NCBI GenBank assembly: GCA_015055655.1
Contig: SVHW01000003.1
Coordinates: 98,513 to 162,512, forward strand
Direction of reading: 5' to 3'
Source of the DNA: Clostridiales bacterium
GTDB taxonomy: Bacteria > Bacillota > Clostridia > Christensenellales > Borkfalkiaceae
DNA: 64,000 nucleotides
Part shown: positions 42,539 through 52,796 of the stretch, piece after piece
How the letters are laid out: each line of letters begins with the position of its first letter
Position numbering within the stretch: position 1 is the stretch's first letter
Translations under genes and position numbers: made by a program
The notes under the pieces: model-generated
What the model was told of the DNA's origin: nothing
The model's input: the letters and a program-made list of their open reading frames with translations, nothing else
Databases searched by the model: none

Positions 42539-43150
42539 ATGCAGGTTTACGAAATACTGTTGCTGGGGGTGGCGTTGTCTATGGACGCGTGCGCCGTTGC
42601 GATGACGGACGGGATGACGAATCCAAAAATGCCGTGGAAGCGCGCGCTGTTAATCAGCGCGTTTTTCGGCTTTTTTCAGTTCTTGATGCCGCTTATCGGG
42701 TATTTCGTGACGGGGATTATCGCCAACGCGTTTTTAGAAACGTTTGAAAGGATTTCCGCGTGGATTTCCTTTGGGCTGCTGGTGTTTTTGGGCGGTAAAA
42801 TGCTGTTTGACTGCGTTTGGGATATGCGGAAAAAGCGGCTTGGCGAAGAGGAAAATTGTCCGTGTAAAACGCTGTCGATGGGGAAATTATGTATGCAGGC
42901 AATCGCCACGTCTATCGACGCGCTTGCCGTAGGGGTAACTTTACAAATGGCGGCGATATCCCAAAACGGCTTGGCGCTTGGCGTTTGGGGCGCGACGCTG
43001 ACGATAGGCGCGATAACGCTTGCCCTGTCCCTTGGCGCGGTGTATATCGGGAAGTTCGCAGGGAACAAGCTTGCGGATAAAGCAGGATTGCTTGGCGGCG
43101 TCGTTTTGATTGGGATAGGAGTCAAGATTTTGGTGGAAAGTTTTTTATAA
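42539..43150 (+). CDS. mntP: MntP-type manganese efflux pump
   Basis: A 203-aa, six-helix membrane protein with the duplicated acidic motifs SMDACAVAM near residue 15 and SIDALAVG near 123, diagnostic of MntP. It exports Mn2+. It has an inserted cytoplasmic loop with NCPCK. AAGGAGCG precedes the ATG. No yybP-ykoY manganese riboswitch fits in the 20-nt gap upstream. Confidence 0.88.
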   Translation: MQVYEILLLGVALSMDACAVAMTDGMTNPKMPWKRALLISAFFGFFQFLMPLIGYFVTGIIANAFLETFERISAWISFGLLVFLGGKMLFDCVWDMRKKRLGEEENCPCKTLSMGKLCMQAIATSIDALAVGVTLQMAAISQNGLALGVWGATLTIGAITLALSLGAVYIGKFAGNKLADKAGLLGGVVLIGIGVKILVESFL

Positions 43151-43271
43151 AAGCCCTTAAAACGGGCGCGCTCCCCTGCGTAAAACGGCGTTTTTGCCCG
43201 TTTTTGTATGTATAACGTGTTAAAAATTGTGAACGTTTGATAAAGCTTTGCTTTAATCGTCGCGCAAACGC

Positions 43272-43300
43272 TTGAAAAAGAGAATAAAATATGGTAAAAT
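43272..43300 (+). promoter_or_regulatory. Sigma-A promoter of ftsH
   Basis: TTGAAA, 17 nt, TAAAAT, giving a leader of about 115 nt. Confidence 0.65.
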
Positions 43301-43421
43301 AAGGAAAAATAGCGTTGTGCTTTTATAAAAATTTATAAAAGAGAACGAATAACGGTATTGTAAACCGCTTTTTAAGACAAACTAACGAAAGCGGTGATAA
43401 AAAGGAAAGGAGTAATCAACT

Positions 43422-45530
43422 TTGAACAAGAGAACAAGAACTATCATTTGGATTGTCGTAGGCGCCGTGCTGATAGTGGCCGTGGGCTTTTTAATCAGTT
43501 CCCTGCTCAATCAAGCGAAAGAAATTACGTACAGCGAGCTGTGGGGCTTATTGGGCGTGACGAAAGACGCCGAGTGGGAGCCGTACAAAGACGTTAAAAT
43601 TTACGTTGACGGATATAACTGGCAGGCAAGCTTTACCTATCTCGACGAAGAAGGCAAAGAAGTTTTGAAAGTGTTTGACGTCGCCGGCGGGCCGAGCATA
43701 TACGACTATAATTCCTATTCGCTGTTTATGGTGGAATTGAAAGAGGCTGGCGTAGATTTAACCAAAGTGGCGGTGGAACTTGCCGACCCTAACGCAGGCA
43801 GCATTTGGTCTAGCTTAATCCCCATATTCGGCATCGTAGTTATGGGTATCTTATTCTTCGTGTTGATGCGTGGCGCAACGGGCAGCGCAGGCAACGCGAT
43901 GAGTATGAATAAGAACAAAACGCACGTGCAAAGCCATTTGAAAGTGCGCTTTTCCGACGTGGCAGGCGCGGAAGAAGAAAAGGAAGAATTGGCGGAAGTG
44001 GTGGAATTTTTACGCGCCCCCAGAAAGTTTTCTGCGCTTGGCGCGCGTATCCCTTCGGGCGTGCTGCTCGTAGGGCCTCCGGGCACGGGTAAAACGCTGT
44101 TTGCCAAAGCGGTGGCAGGCGAAGCGGGCGTCCCCTTCTTCTCGGTGTCCGGTTCCGATTTCGTGGAGATGTACGTGGGTGTGGGCGCAAAGCGCGTACG
44201 CGATTTGTTCGATATGGCGAAAAAGAGCCAACCTTGTATTATTTTCATTGACGAAATCGACGCCGTAGGTCGTCGCAGAGGCGCAGGTCTTGGCGGCGGT
44301 CACGACGAAAGAGAGCAAACGCTTAACCAAATTCTCGTGCAAATGGACGGGTTTGAAAGCAACGACGGCGTTATCGTAATGGCGGCAACCAACCGCGCGG
44401 ATATTCTCGACCCTGCTTTGCTCCGTCCGGGAAGATTTGATAGACAAATCAACGTCAATTTGCCCGACGTAAAAGGCAGAGAACAAATTTTAAAAGTGCA
44501 CGCAAGAAATAAACCGATGGCGCCCGACGTAAACTTTAAGACGGTGGCGCGTATTACGGCTGGGTTCTCCGGCGCAGAGCTTGCCAATCTTTTAAACGAG
44601 GCGGCAATTTTGGCGGCGCGCGCCGGCAAGAATATGATTGGCAATCTTGAATTGTACGACGGCATCAATAAAGTGCTGATGGGCCCGCAAAAGAAGAGCC
44701 GCGTCGTCACCGAATCGGACAAACGCTGCACGGCGTATCACGAGGCAGGGCACGCGGTACTCGCCTGTCTTTGCAAGCATTGCGACCCCGTTCACGAAGT
44801 TTCCATTATCCCCCGTGGCAGAGCTGCCGGATATACGATGACGCGTCCCGAAACGGACGATAACGACGTTTCGTATAACAAGCTGATAGATAATATTTGT
44901 ATGTCGCTTGGCGGCAGAGTGGCGGAAGAATTGGTTATTCAAGACGTCACGACGGGCGCAAGCGCCGATTTGCAACACGTATCCGAACTTGCGCGGCGTA
45001 TGGTGACGCAATGGGGTATGAGCGATAAATTAGGGCTTGTGGCGTACGATTCCGACCAACCCGTGTTTATGGGTATGGAATACGGCAACCAAAGCCGTGG
45101 CGGATACTCGCAGGAAACGGCGGCGACGATAGACGCGGAAATTAGAAGACTGATTAGCGAAGCGCACGCGCGCGCAACGAAGCTGTTGAAAGAAAATCGC
45201 TCGATTATGGACAATATGTCCCGCGTGTTGGTGGAAAAGGAAACGATTTATACGGAAGAAGTGGCTCTTCTTATGAAAGGCGCAAGCTATAAAGAAGTAA
45301 TTGCGTATATGGAAGAACGCGAAGGCACGCATCAAAACGACCCGTTTAGAACGGCAACCACCCCTTCTGCCGAACACGTCGTACAAGACGAAACGCCCGC
45401 GGAAGGTGCGGCGGAAAACGCAGACGAAACGCCCGTGGTAATGGACGACAAGGACGTAATGTTTGGGGTTAAACCGAAAGATAAGAAAGAAAAAACGGAA
45501 GAAAAACCCGAGGATAAGACGGAAGAATAA
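43422..45530 (+). CDS. ftsH: ATP-dependent zinc metalloprotease FtsH
   Basis: A 702-aa membrane protease with TM1 at ~7-28, an extracytoplasmic domain, TM2 at ~127-147, the AAA domain with GPPGTGKT near residue 218 and [12 protein letters not shown], and the zinc site HEAGH near 443. It degrades unassembled membrane proteins. The start is TTG at 43422, with AAAGGAG ~9 nt upstream. The C-terminal ~70 residues are acidic, Lys/Glu-rich and probably disordered. Confidence 0.96.
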   Translation: MNKRTRTIIWIVVGAVLIVAVGFLISSLLNQAKEITYSELWGLLGVTKDAEWEPYKDVKIYVDGYNWQASFTYLDEEGKEVLKVFDVAGGPSIYDYNSYSLFMVELKEAGVDLTKVAVELADPNAGSIWSSLIPIFGIVVMGILFFVLMRGATGSAGNAMSMNKNKTHVQSHLKVRFSDVAGAEEEKEELAEVVEFLRAPRKFSALGARIPSGVLLVGPPGTGKTLFAKAVAGEAGVPFFSVSGSDFVEMYVGVGAKRVRDLFDMAKKSQPCIIFIDEIDAVGRRRGAGLGGGHDEREQTLNQILVQMDGFESNDGVIVMAATNRADILDPALLRPGRFDRQINVNLPDVKGREQILKVHARNKPMAPDVNFKTVARITAGFSGAELANLLNEAAILAARAGKNMIGNLELYDGINKVLMGPQKKSRVVTESDKRCTAYHEAGHAVLACLCKHCDPVHEVSIIPRGRAAGYTMTRPETDDNDVSYNKLIDNICMSLGGRVAEELVIQDVTTGASADLQHVSELARRMVTQWGMSDKLGLVAYDSDQPVFMGMEYGNQSRGGYSQETAATIDAEIRRLISEAHARATKLLKENRSIMDNMSRVLVEKETIYTEEVALLMKGASYKEVIAYMEEREGTHQNDPFRTATTPSAEHVVQDETPAEGAAENADETPVVMDDKDVMFGVKPKDKKEKTEEKPEDKTEE

Positions 45531-45550
45531 CGATTTTGAAAAGCGTAAAA

Positions 45551-45580
45551 ACGGAGCTGCCAAAAGCAGCTCTGTTTGTT
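45551..45580 (+). terminator. Terminator of ftsH
   Basis: GGAGCTGC, a 5-nt loop and GCAGCTCT, followed by GTTTGTT. It overlaps the start region of the ParB-like gene. Confidence 0.65.
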
Positions 45581-45596
45581 ACAAGGAGCAGGGAAA

Positions 45597-46436
45597 ATGA
45601 AACGAGCAAAAACGAAAAAGACGTTGGACGTGCGTTTTGAAACGCGCCAAGCCCCCCTTTCCATCATTGACGCCGACACGAGCATCGACGCGTGGGACAA
45701 AAAGGAATTGAAGACGCGCGCGGCGTACTTTTTATTAAACGGCGTACCCACGTTCGCGGTGAACGAAACGGAGGGCGGCAGATTGCGTCTATTGGCGGCG
45801 GATAAGGATTTCTACGCGGCGAAATTATCAGGGGCAACGCAAGCGGACGTACGCGTATATAATTTTACGGAGAAGAACGCTGAAATTTTTTCGTTGATAG
45901 AGCGTTTGAAGAGCGAGAATTTGCCGACGCTGGAAGAAGCGTACTTAATGAAACGGCTGGTGGAAGATTGCGGATTGACGCAAGACGACGTGTCGTCGCT
46001 TATCGGGGTTTCCCGTCCTGCGGTGGCAAACACGTTGCGGCTGTTAACGCTTTCGCCCGAAGTGCTTGGGTTGGTGGAAAGCGGCAAATTATCTGCAGGG
46101 CACGCCCGCGCGTTGGTACGCGTACCCAAGGACAAGCAGTATGCTTTTGCGGAAGAGGCGATAAAACGGGAATATTCGGTGCGTGAAATGGAGCGCGCCG
46201 TCAAGGCGTATTTAACGCCGCCCGAAGTGTTGCAACAGGAAAATCAAGCGAAATCCGCGGCGAGAAACGAACAATTAAAAGGGTTTGTCGAACGGATGCG
46301 CGGTGTTTTCCGTACGAAGGTATCCTTAATTGGCAACGAGAAGAAAGGCAGAATTTATATCGATTACTATTCCCCCGAAGACTTATATCGTTTTGAAGAG
46401 TTTTTGGATATGATAGAAAGTTTTGACGAACGTTAA
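45597..46436 (+). CDS. Divergent ParB/Noc-like DNA-binding protein lacking the CTP-binding motif
   Basis: A 279-aa protein clearly related to ParB/Spo0J in its middle and end. It has LTQDDVSSLIGVSRPAVANTL (HTH), LSAGHARALVRV, then a C-terminal dimerisation domain (GRIYIDYYSPEDLYRFEEFL). The N-terminal CTP-switch domain is eroded: the NPxQPR arm motif is missing, and where ParB has GERRxRAAKLAG this protein reads AADKDFYAAKLSG. It may bind a specific site without CTP-driven sliding. AAGGAGCAGGG precedes the ATG. It is not next to a ParA gene. Confidence 0.8.
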   Translation: MKRAKTKKTLDVRFETRQAPLSIIDADTSIDAWDKKELKTRAAYFLLNGVPTFAVNETEGGRLRLLAADKDFYAAKLSGATQADVRVYNFTEKNAEIFSLIERLKSENLPTLEEAYLMKRLVEDCGLTQDDVSSLIGVSRPAVANTLRLLTLSPEVLGLVESGKLSAGHARALVRVPKDKQYAFAEEAIKREYSVREMERAVKAYLTPPEVLQQENQAKSAARNEQLKGFVERMRGVFRTKVSLIGNEKKGRIYIDYYSPEDLYRFEEFLDMIESFDER

Positions 46437-46767
46437 GGTGGCGAGCCGCCGCACGGTGAGCCACCGCTGGCGAATTTTTCTATCTTTCGTTAATGTTTGA
46501 GTGTAACGTTATCGTCAATGAGGAGTCAAGGGGCATAGTCCCTTGCGCGGTGCAGGACGCGAAGTCCTGCGACACTCTGTCAAGAGCCGCCGAAAGGCGG
46601 AAATATAGCCCCCAAAAAAGCAACCGTAGGTTGCGCCCCAACGCCGTCAGGCGTTTAAGGCAAAGCCGCCACCCCCAAACCTTTCTATCCTTCGTTATCG
46701 CTTGGATGTAACGTTATCGTAGACGGAATAGGTTTAGATTGCGAAAAATTCGGTTAATAATAAATAT
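46437..46767. repeat. Hairpin-array element flanked by direct repeats
   Basis: This 331-bp gap has no gene. Two ~37-bp direct repeats (~46479-46515 and ~46684-46720, each ending TAACGTTATCGT, 205 bp apart) enclose a GC-richer core. The core holds consecutive short hairpins: 46527-46545 (CAAGGG/CCCTTG), 46552-46570 (GCAGGAC/GTCCTGC), 46587-46600 (CCGCC/GGCGG), 46620-46634 (GCAACC/GGTTGC) and 46640-46655 (AACGCC/GGCGTT). A further stem, GGTGGC/GCCACC, at 46437-46465 may end the ParB-like transcript. Confidence 0.65.
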
Positions 46768-49179
46768 ATGGAAAATGTAATGATGGATAATTTGACAAGA
46801 ACGAATTTATTGCCCGTGATTCCCTTGCGTGGGAAGGTGGCGTTCCCGAATACGAGCGTTATTTTCGAGGTAGGCAGAGAAATGACGTTGAAAGCGGTGA
46901 ACCGCGCCAACGATACCGCGGATAGGCTGGTATTGATATGTTCGCAACGGGTAACGGAAAAGGACGAAATCACCCCCGACGACGTGTACAAAGTGGGTTG
47001 CGTTGCGAAAATTAAACAAATGTCGCAACTGCCCGGTGGCGTAGTACGCGTGCTGTGCGAGGGGTTGTATCGCGCCGTTGCGCGCGAAATCGGCGTTGAG
47101 GGCGGATATTTTTACGCCGTCTGCGACGAATTGAAGAGTAAGCGTGGCGACGAGATTTTAGAAGAAGCGTATTTCCGCACGGCGAAAGCGTTGGTGAAAG
47201 ACGTTTTGGGTTCGGATGGGAAACTTTCCAAAGAAATCGCCATTAAGCTGGAAAGCTGTCAAAACGCAGACGAGTATATCAACGTAGCCCTTTCCGCAAT
47301 GCGCGTACGTCTGGAAATTAAGCAACAAAGCTTGGAAGAAGCAGACGTGATTGAAAGGTTGAAGCTGTTTGAAAGATGTTTAAACGACGAGTTGGAAATT
47401 GCCAAAATTGAAAAGAAAATTGCCGGCGCGGTGCGACAAAGCATTGATAAATCGCAAAAGGAATATTTCTTACGCGAGCAGGTAAAGGCTATCCATACCG
47501 AACTGGGTGACGACGGCAAAGAAGAGGACGAGTTCCGTGAAAAGATAAAGGCAAAAGGCTTGCCTGCCGATTTGGAAGAAAAATGCCTTAAAGAAGTAAA
47601 CCGTATGGAGAAAATGCAGCCTTCTTCTCCCGAATATAACGTTATTTCGGGGTATTTGGAGCAGGTGTTGGCGCTGCCTTGGACTGAGGAAACGACGGAC
47701 ACGGAAAGCTTGGAAGAGTGCATTAAGGTATTGGACGCCGACCATTACGGCTTGGAAAAAATCAAAGAACGCATCACCGAATATCTTGCCGTATTAAAGC
47801 TGACGGGGAATATGAAAGCGCCTATTTTATGTTTCGTAGGCCCTCCCGGCGTTGGTAAAACGAGCATTGCCAGCTCGATTGCGCGCGCGTTGCATAGGAA
47901 ATTCGTACGGATGAGCCTTGGCGGCGTGCGTGACGAAGCGGAAATTCGCGGCCATAGACGTACGTATATCGGGGCGATGCCGGGGCGGATTTTGTACGGT
48001 ATGAAAAACGCGGGCTCTATCAATCCCGTATTCTTATTGGACGAAATTGATAAGATTACGGCGGATATGCACGGCGACCCTGCCGCGGCGCTGTTGGAAG
48101 CGCTCGACCCCGAACAAAACGCCACCTTCCGCGACAGATATTTGGAAGCGCCGTACGATTTAAGCAAAGTAATGTTTATCACGACGGCGAACTCGCTTGA
48201 TACGATTCCTGCGCCGTTGCGCGACCGTATGGAGATTATCGAGCTGTCGGGCTATACGATGGAAGAAAAGACGGAGATAGCCAAACGTTATCTCGTGCCC
48301 AAACAGTTAAAGGCGAACGGGCTTTTGGACAAGCACGTAGATTTTTCTTTGCCTGCGTTGCGCTTTATGATAGAAGGCTACACCAAAGAAGCCGGCGTCC
48401 GCAGTTTAGAGCGCACGGTTGGGGGGATATGCCGTAAAGTAGCGGTAAAACACGCCAAAAACAAGCGCGTCCCCAAGGTGAAATTGACGTGTGAAAAGGT
48501 GGAAGAAATGCTGGGTGCGCCCCGTTTCAAGATAGACGAAGCGGCGTTGGAAGCGCAAGTAGGCGCGGTGAACGGGTTGGCTTGGACGGCGGTAGGCGGC
48601 ACGACGCTTACCGTAGAAGCGACGACGATGCCCGGCAAAGGCGAACTCCGTTTGACGGGGAAATTGGGCGAGGTAATGAAGGAATCGGCGCAGGCGGCGC
48701 TCTCCTTTATCCGCGCGCACGCGGAAGAATACGGGGTAGAAAAGGAAGCGTTTACGGAAAAGGATTTACACGTACACGTGCCTGAGGGTGCAACCCCCAA
48801 GGACGGGCCCAGCGCAGGCATTACGATAGCCACGGCTATATTGTCGGCGTTGACGGGACGGACGGTGCGTGGCGATATAGCGATGACGGGCGAAATCACC
48901 TTGCGCGGCAAGGTGTTGCCTATCGGCGGATTAAAGGAAAAGGCGTTGGCGGCGCGGCGCGTTGGCATTAAAACGGTGATTATCCCGAAGGGCAACGAAA
49001 AGGATTTGGAAGAGTTGCCTACGGTGGTGAAGGAAGAAATTTCCTTTATCCCCGTGGACGAAGTGGACGAAGTGTTTGCGTTGGCGATTTGCGCAAAGAA
49101 AAAGAGCACGGACGTGAAGAGGGCAAACGCGTTGACAAGCCGTGTTACCGACGGAGTGCGTTGCAAAGATAACGAGTAA
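46768..49179 (+). CDS. lon: Lon protease
   Basis: An 803-aa ATP-dependent protease. It has an N-terminal substrate domain (LLPVIPLRGKVAFPNT), Walker A GPPGVGKT near residue 358, FLLDEIDK near 420, the catalytic Ser in KDGPSAG near 680 and the Lys in GGLKEKALAARR near 724. No convincing Shine-Dalgarno precedes the ATG at 46768, and alternative ATGs lie 12 and 15 nt downstream. It is followed 13 nt on by engB, the conserved Firmicutes pair. Confidence 0.96.
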   Translation: MENVMMDNLTRTNLLPVIPLRGKVAFPNTSVIFEVGREMTLKAVNRANDTADRLVLICSQRVTEKDEITPDDVYKVGCVAKIKQMSQLPGGVVRVLCEGLYRAVAREIGVEGGYFYAVCDELKSKRGDEILEEAYFRTAKALVKDVLGSDGKLSKEIAIKLESCQNADEYINVALSAMRVRLEIKQQSLEEADVIERLKLFERCLNDELEIAKIEKKIAGAVRQSIDKSQKEYFLREQVKAIHTELGDDGKEEDEFREKIKAKGLPADLEEKCLKEVNRMEKMQPSSPEYNVISGYLEQVLALPWTEETTDTESLEECIKVLDADHYGLEKIKERITEYLAVLKLTGNMKAPILCFVGPPGVGKTSIASSIARALHRKFVRMSLGGVRDEAEIRGHRRTYIGAMPGRILYGMKNAGSINPVFLLDEIDKITADMHGDPAAALLEALDPEQNATFRDRYLEAPYDLSKVMFITTANSLDTIPAPLRDRMEIIELSGYTMEEKTEIAKRYLVPKQLKANGLLDKHVDFSLPALRFMIEGYTKEAGVRSLERTVGGICRKVAVKHAKNKRVPKVKLTCEKVEEMLGAPRFKIDEAALEAQVGAVNGLAWTAVGGTTLTVEATTMPGKGELRLTGKLGEVMKESAQAALSFIRAHAEEYGVEKEAFTEKDLHVHVPEGATPKDGPSAGITIATAILSALTGRTVRGDIAMTGEITLRGKVLPIGGLKEKALAARRVGIKTVIIPKGNEKDLEELPTVVKEEISFIPVDEVDEVFALAICAKKKSTDVKRANALTSRVTDGVRCKDNE

Positions 49180-49192
49180 GGAGAAGAAAACT

Positions 49193-49855
49193 ATGGACGG
49201 ACAAACGGGAGAAAAACAGCCGCTTATCATCAAAAACGCCACGTTTATTACGTCGGCGGCGCGCGCGGAACAATTTATTCGTCCTGAAAAACCGATGATT
49301 GCCGTTTGCGGAAAATCTAACGTGGGGAAAAGCTCGTTTATCAATATGCTTGCCAATCGAAAAAAGCTCGCCAAAACGAGTAGCGAGCCGGGCAGAACGC
49401 GTTTGGTGAATTATTTTGATTTTGGAGAGTTTATTCTTGCCGATTTGCCAGGGTACGGCTTTGCGCGCGTATCCAAGGGCGAGAAGGAGAAATGGGCGAA
49501 GACGTTGGACGCATTTTTCCGTCATAAAGAGGAAATTTCGCACGTATTTATGCTGGTGGACGCGCGGCACGACCCTACGGCGGACGACGTGCAAATGATG
49601 CAGTTTTTACATTATCACGCGTTGCCGTTTACCGTCGTTTTGACCAAGGCGGATAAGCTGTCGAAAATGAAGCTGAAAGAGCATATCCGCGCGATTGCCG
49701 CCGATTTGTATTTGGGGATAGAAAACTTGCTTGCCACCAGTTCGGAAACGGGTTATGGGAAAGCGGAAGTGCTTGCAAAAATCCGCAACGTCATTGAAAC
49801 GGCAGGCGAAGAAACTTTCGTGGACGACGAAGACGAAACGGAAGAAATAGAATAA
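49193..49855 (+). CDS. engB: Ribosome biogenesis GTPase YsxC/EngB
   Basis: A 220-aa GTPase with G1 GKSNVGKSS near residue 40, G3 DLPGYGFARV near 83, G4 TKADK near 152 and an acidic C-terminal tail. It helps assemble the 50S subunit. AAGGAGAAG precedes the ATG. Confidence 0.95.
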   Translation: MDGQTGEKQPLIIKNATFITSAARAEQFIRPEKPMIAVCGKSNVGKSSFINMLANRKKLAKTSSEPGRTRLVNYFDFGEFILADLPGYGFARVSKGEKEKWAKTLDAFFRHKEEISHVFMLVDARHDPTADDVQMMQFLHYHALPFTVVLTKADKLSKMKLKEHIRAIAADLYLGIENLLATSSETGYGKAEVLAKIRNVIETAGEETFVDDEDETEEIE

Positions 49856-49860
49856 AAAAT

Positions 49861-49897
49861 AGCGCCGCCGCGAGAATTTTCTCGCGGCGGTATTTTT
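49861..49897 (+). terminator. Terminator of lon-engB
   Basis: The stem CCGCCGCGAGA with its complement and a short loop is followed by TATTTTTA. Confidence 0.85.
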
Positions 49898-49970
49898 ACG
49901 CTCTGCGCTCATAAAATTAACGTTATCCCCCCAAACTGTATGCGTATAGACGGAAAAAGGAGCGCGTATT

Positions 49971-51344
49971 ATGTCGAAAAAAGCGACGGAAACAGGGGGA
50001 AAGAAGGGATTTATCAAAGGCGCGGTAATCATTGCGGTTGGTGGATTTATTGCGAAAATCGTGGGCGCGCTGTACCGTATTCCGTTGACCAATCTCGTCG
50101 GGGGGCACGGAATAGGGTTATATCAAATGGTGTACCCTGCTTATTGTATTTTGCTCACGATATCGGCGACGGGCATACCTTCGTCGATTGCGAAACTGAC
50201 GGCGGAACGGTTAAGTAAGGGGGAAACGGACGCGCCGCTTTTTAAAACGGCAATGCGGCTATTTTTGCTGATAGGCGGCGTGGGTGGGATAACGCTTTGC
50301 TTGCTCGCCCCTATTTTAAGCGCGGCGCAGGGCAGCAGGGAGGTGACGGCGGGATACTTTGCGTTGGCGCCGTCCGTCCTCTTGGTGTCGGCGATTTCCG
50401 TATTTAGAGGATATTTTCAAGGCAGAAACGATATGTTGCCTACCGCCCTTTCGGAAATCACCGAACAGGTAATTAAGGTGGGGATTGGCTTAGTATTTGC
50501 CTATCTTTACCGCGACGACGTAGCAAAAGCCGTGGTGTTTTTATTGCTTGCCGTTTCCGTATCGGAGGGGGCGGCGTTGTTATTGATGTGGGCGTTGTAT
50601 CGGCGCAAGAAAAAGAGGGAACAACCGTGCCAAGCCGCGGGAGAGAAGGCGTCGGTGAAAGGGATATTGCGGCTGAGTATCCCCGTGACGTTTAGCGCAA
50701 TGTTGATACCGCTTTCTTCGTTATTGGACAGCGTTTTGGCGGTGCGGCTGTTAAGCAAATACGCCACGGACGCCGTTGCGTTGTACGGGTTGTTTGCAGG
50801 CGGCGCGGTGACGGTAATCAATTTGCCCGTGTCGATATGTTACGGGATAGCCGCGGCAAGTGTGCCAAGCGTAGCGGAAGCAAAAGCGCGCGCAGAAATG
50901 GGGGCAACGGGAAGAAAAGCAAGTGTCCGCAGGCGGATATATTTTTCCTTGGGGATAACCGCGCTGGTTGCCGCGCCTTCGGCGTTGGCGTTATACGCGT
51001 TTGCGCAACCTGCCGTGAAAATCGTGTTCCGCAGCCTCACCGCGGAAGAAACGACGACGTTGGTACGGCTGATAAAAATTTTTTCTATCAGCGCGCTGTC
51101 GCTGTCGCTTGTTCAAACGCTGTCGGCGTGTTTAACGGCGCAGGGCAAACCGAAATTTGCGGCGTTGTCGATGGGCGTTGGGGTAGTTGTGAAAACGGGA
51201 GTGTACGCGTTGTTGCTGCAAAAGGCGGAAATTTCCGTTTTTGGGCTTGCCCACGCCACCAATCTTTGTTATTTGATTGCTTTTTTGCTCGATTTCATAT
51301 ATAATATTATCGTATCACGGCAACGAAAGGAGAAAACGGGATGA
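49971..51344 (+). CDS. SpoVB/MurJ-like polysaccharide flippase (MOP superfamily)
   Basis: A 457-aa protein with about 12-14 membrane helices and the SpoVB-type opening FIKGAVIIAVGGFIAKIVG, then ALYRIPLTNLVGGHGIGLYQ. This group flips lipid-linked oligosaccharides; SpoVB acts in spore cortex synthesis. The adjacent mazG mirrors Bacillus yabM-yabN, which favours a YabM/SpoVB role. AAAAAGGAGCGC precedes the ATG. Confidence 0.87.
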   Translation: MSKKATETGGKKGFIKGAVIIAVGGFIAKIVGALYRIPLTNLVGGHGIGLYQMVYPAYCILLTISATGIPSSIAKLTAERLSKGETDAPLFKTAMRLFLLIGGVGGITLCLLAPILSAAQGSREVTAGYFALAPSVLLVSAISVFRGYFQGRNDMLPTALSEITEQVIKVGIGLVFAYLYRDDVAKAVVFLLLAVSVSEGAALLLMWALYRRKKKREQPCQAAGEKASVKGILRLSIPVTFSAMLIPLSSLLDSVLAVRLLSKYATDAVALYGLFAGGAVTVINLPVSICYGIAAASVPSVAEAKARAEMGATGRKASVRRRIYFSLGITALVAAPSALALYAFAQPAVKIVFRSLTAEETTTLVRLIKIFSISALSLSLVQTLSACLTAQGKPKFAALSMGVGVVVKTGVYALLLQKAEISVFGLAHATNLCYLIAFLLDFIYNIIVSRQRKEKTG

Positions 51345-52774
51345 TTACGGTAATCGGGTTAGGCGTACAGGCAGGCGACGTCACGAAACGGGGCGAGGAG
51401 GCGATTTTACAAGCGGCGAAAACGGGCGCGCCGATTTTGGTGCGTACGGCGCATACGCGTTCCTATCAAAGCGTTTTGGATTTGGGGGTAGAACACACCT
51501 GTTTGGATTACGTGTACGAAAGCAGCCGTAATTTTGCCACGCTGGCAAAAAATCTTGCAAAACAAGTGGCGTTGGCTGGTGATAACGCCGTGTATCTCGT
51601 GGACGGCGCGGCGACGGAAGATAATTCGGTAAAGGCGCTTTCCAAACGGTTGCGCGGTAAAATAGAAATCATTGACGGCGTTTCGAAAATCACTTCGATA
51701 GTACGTCTTGCGGGTTTTGAAGGTTGTTCTTACACCGCCGTTTCCGCGTACGAGCTTTTCGAACGGGCGCAGACGGGTGCGCTCACGTTGCCGCTGCTCG
51801 TATACGATTTGGACGATAGGGCGTTGGCTGGCGATTGTAAATTGCTGTTAGGGGATTTATTCGGCGAAGAAACGGTGGCTAAGTACGTTTGCGCAGAGAA
51901 GGTTGTAAAGACGCCGTTGTACGGTTTGGATAGGCAAAAGAATTACGATTACACGTCGGCGGTAGCGATTGCGGAAACGTCTTTGTTGGAAAAACGCCGT
52001 TTTACCATCAACGATTTAAAGGAGATAATCGTGCGTTTACGCAAGCCAAACGGTTGCCCTTGGGACAGAGTGCAAACGAACGAGAGCATCAAAATGGCGG
52101 CGGTAGAAGAGGCGTACGAGTTGGTGGACGCGATTGACGCGGAAGACGACGATAAAATTTTGGAAGAAACGGGGGATATTTTATTACAGGCGATATTCCA
52201 CACCGTATTAAAAGAAGAAACGGGCGCGTTTACGTTGACGGACGTAATGACGGGGATATGTGACAAGCTGATTTCCCGTCACACGCACGTATTTGGGAAA
52301 GACAGCGCGGACAACGAAAGCGGCGCGTTAAACGTTTGGGAAAAGAATAAAATGGTGGAGAAGCACCAAACGACGTACGCAGACGCCGTCAACGACGTTC
52401 CTAAATGTTTCCCTGCGGCAATGCGCGCACAAAAAGTGGGCAAACGCGCGGCGAAAGCAGGTATGGATTTCGCAGACGTGAAAAGCGCGGAAATCCGTTT
52501 GCAGGAAGAGCTTTTAGAATTTTTCGAGGCGCTTAGTCTTGGAGATAAAGATAAGACGGAAAAGGAACTTGGCGACGTGTTGTTTGCGGCGGTGAACGTC
52601 GGCAGAAAAGCAGGTTGCGATTGCGAAAAGGCGTTGAAAGAGAGCGTGGACAGATTTGCCAAACGCTTTACCGTGGCGGAGAGGTTGGCGCTTGCCGATA
52701 ATAAGACGGTGACGGAATTGACGGAAAGCGAGTGGGACGCGTATTACGTTAAAGCAAAGGCAGAGTTGCGTTGA
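51341..52774 (+). CDS. mazG: MazG nucleotide pyrophosphohydrolase with N-terminal tetrapyrrole-methylase-like domain (YabN type)
   Basis: A 477-aa fusion: residues ~1-205 form a tetrapyrrole methylase-like domain (TVIGLGVQAGDVTKRG). Then come tandem MazG domains, ~230-330 (CPWDRVQTNESIKMAAVEEAYE with EEAYELVDAI) and ~360-465. MazG removes pyrophosphate from non-canonical NTPs. It overlaps the flippase gene by 4 nt (ATGA). Confidence 0.93.
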   Translation: MITVIGLGVQAGDVTKRGEEAILQAAKTGAPILVRTAHTRSYQSVLDLGVEHTCLDYVYESSRNFATLAKNLAKQVALAGDNAVYLVDGAATEDNSVKALSKRLRGKIEIIDGVSKITSIVRLAGFEGCSYTAVSAYELFERAQTGALTLPLLVYDLDDRALAGDCKLLLGDLFGEETVAKYVCAEKVVKTPLYGLDRQKNYDYTSAVAIAETSLLEKRRFTINDLKEIIVRLRKPNGCPWDRVQTNESIKMAAVEEAYELVDAIDAEDDDKILEETGDILLQAIFHTVLKEETGAFTLTDVMTGICDKLISRHTHVFGKDSADNESGALNVWEKNKMVEKHQTTYADAVNDVPKCFPAAMRAQKVGKRAAKAGMDFADVKSAEIRLQEELLEFFEALSLGDKDKTEKELGDVLFAAVNVGRKAGCDCEKALKESVDRFAKRFTVAERLALADNKTVTELTESEWDAYYVKAKAELR

Positions 52775-52796
52775 AAATAAAACGAAGGGGGCAGGT

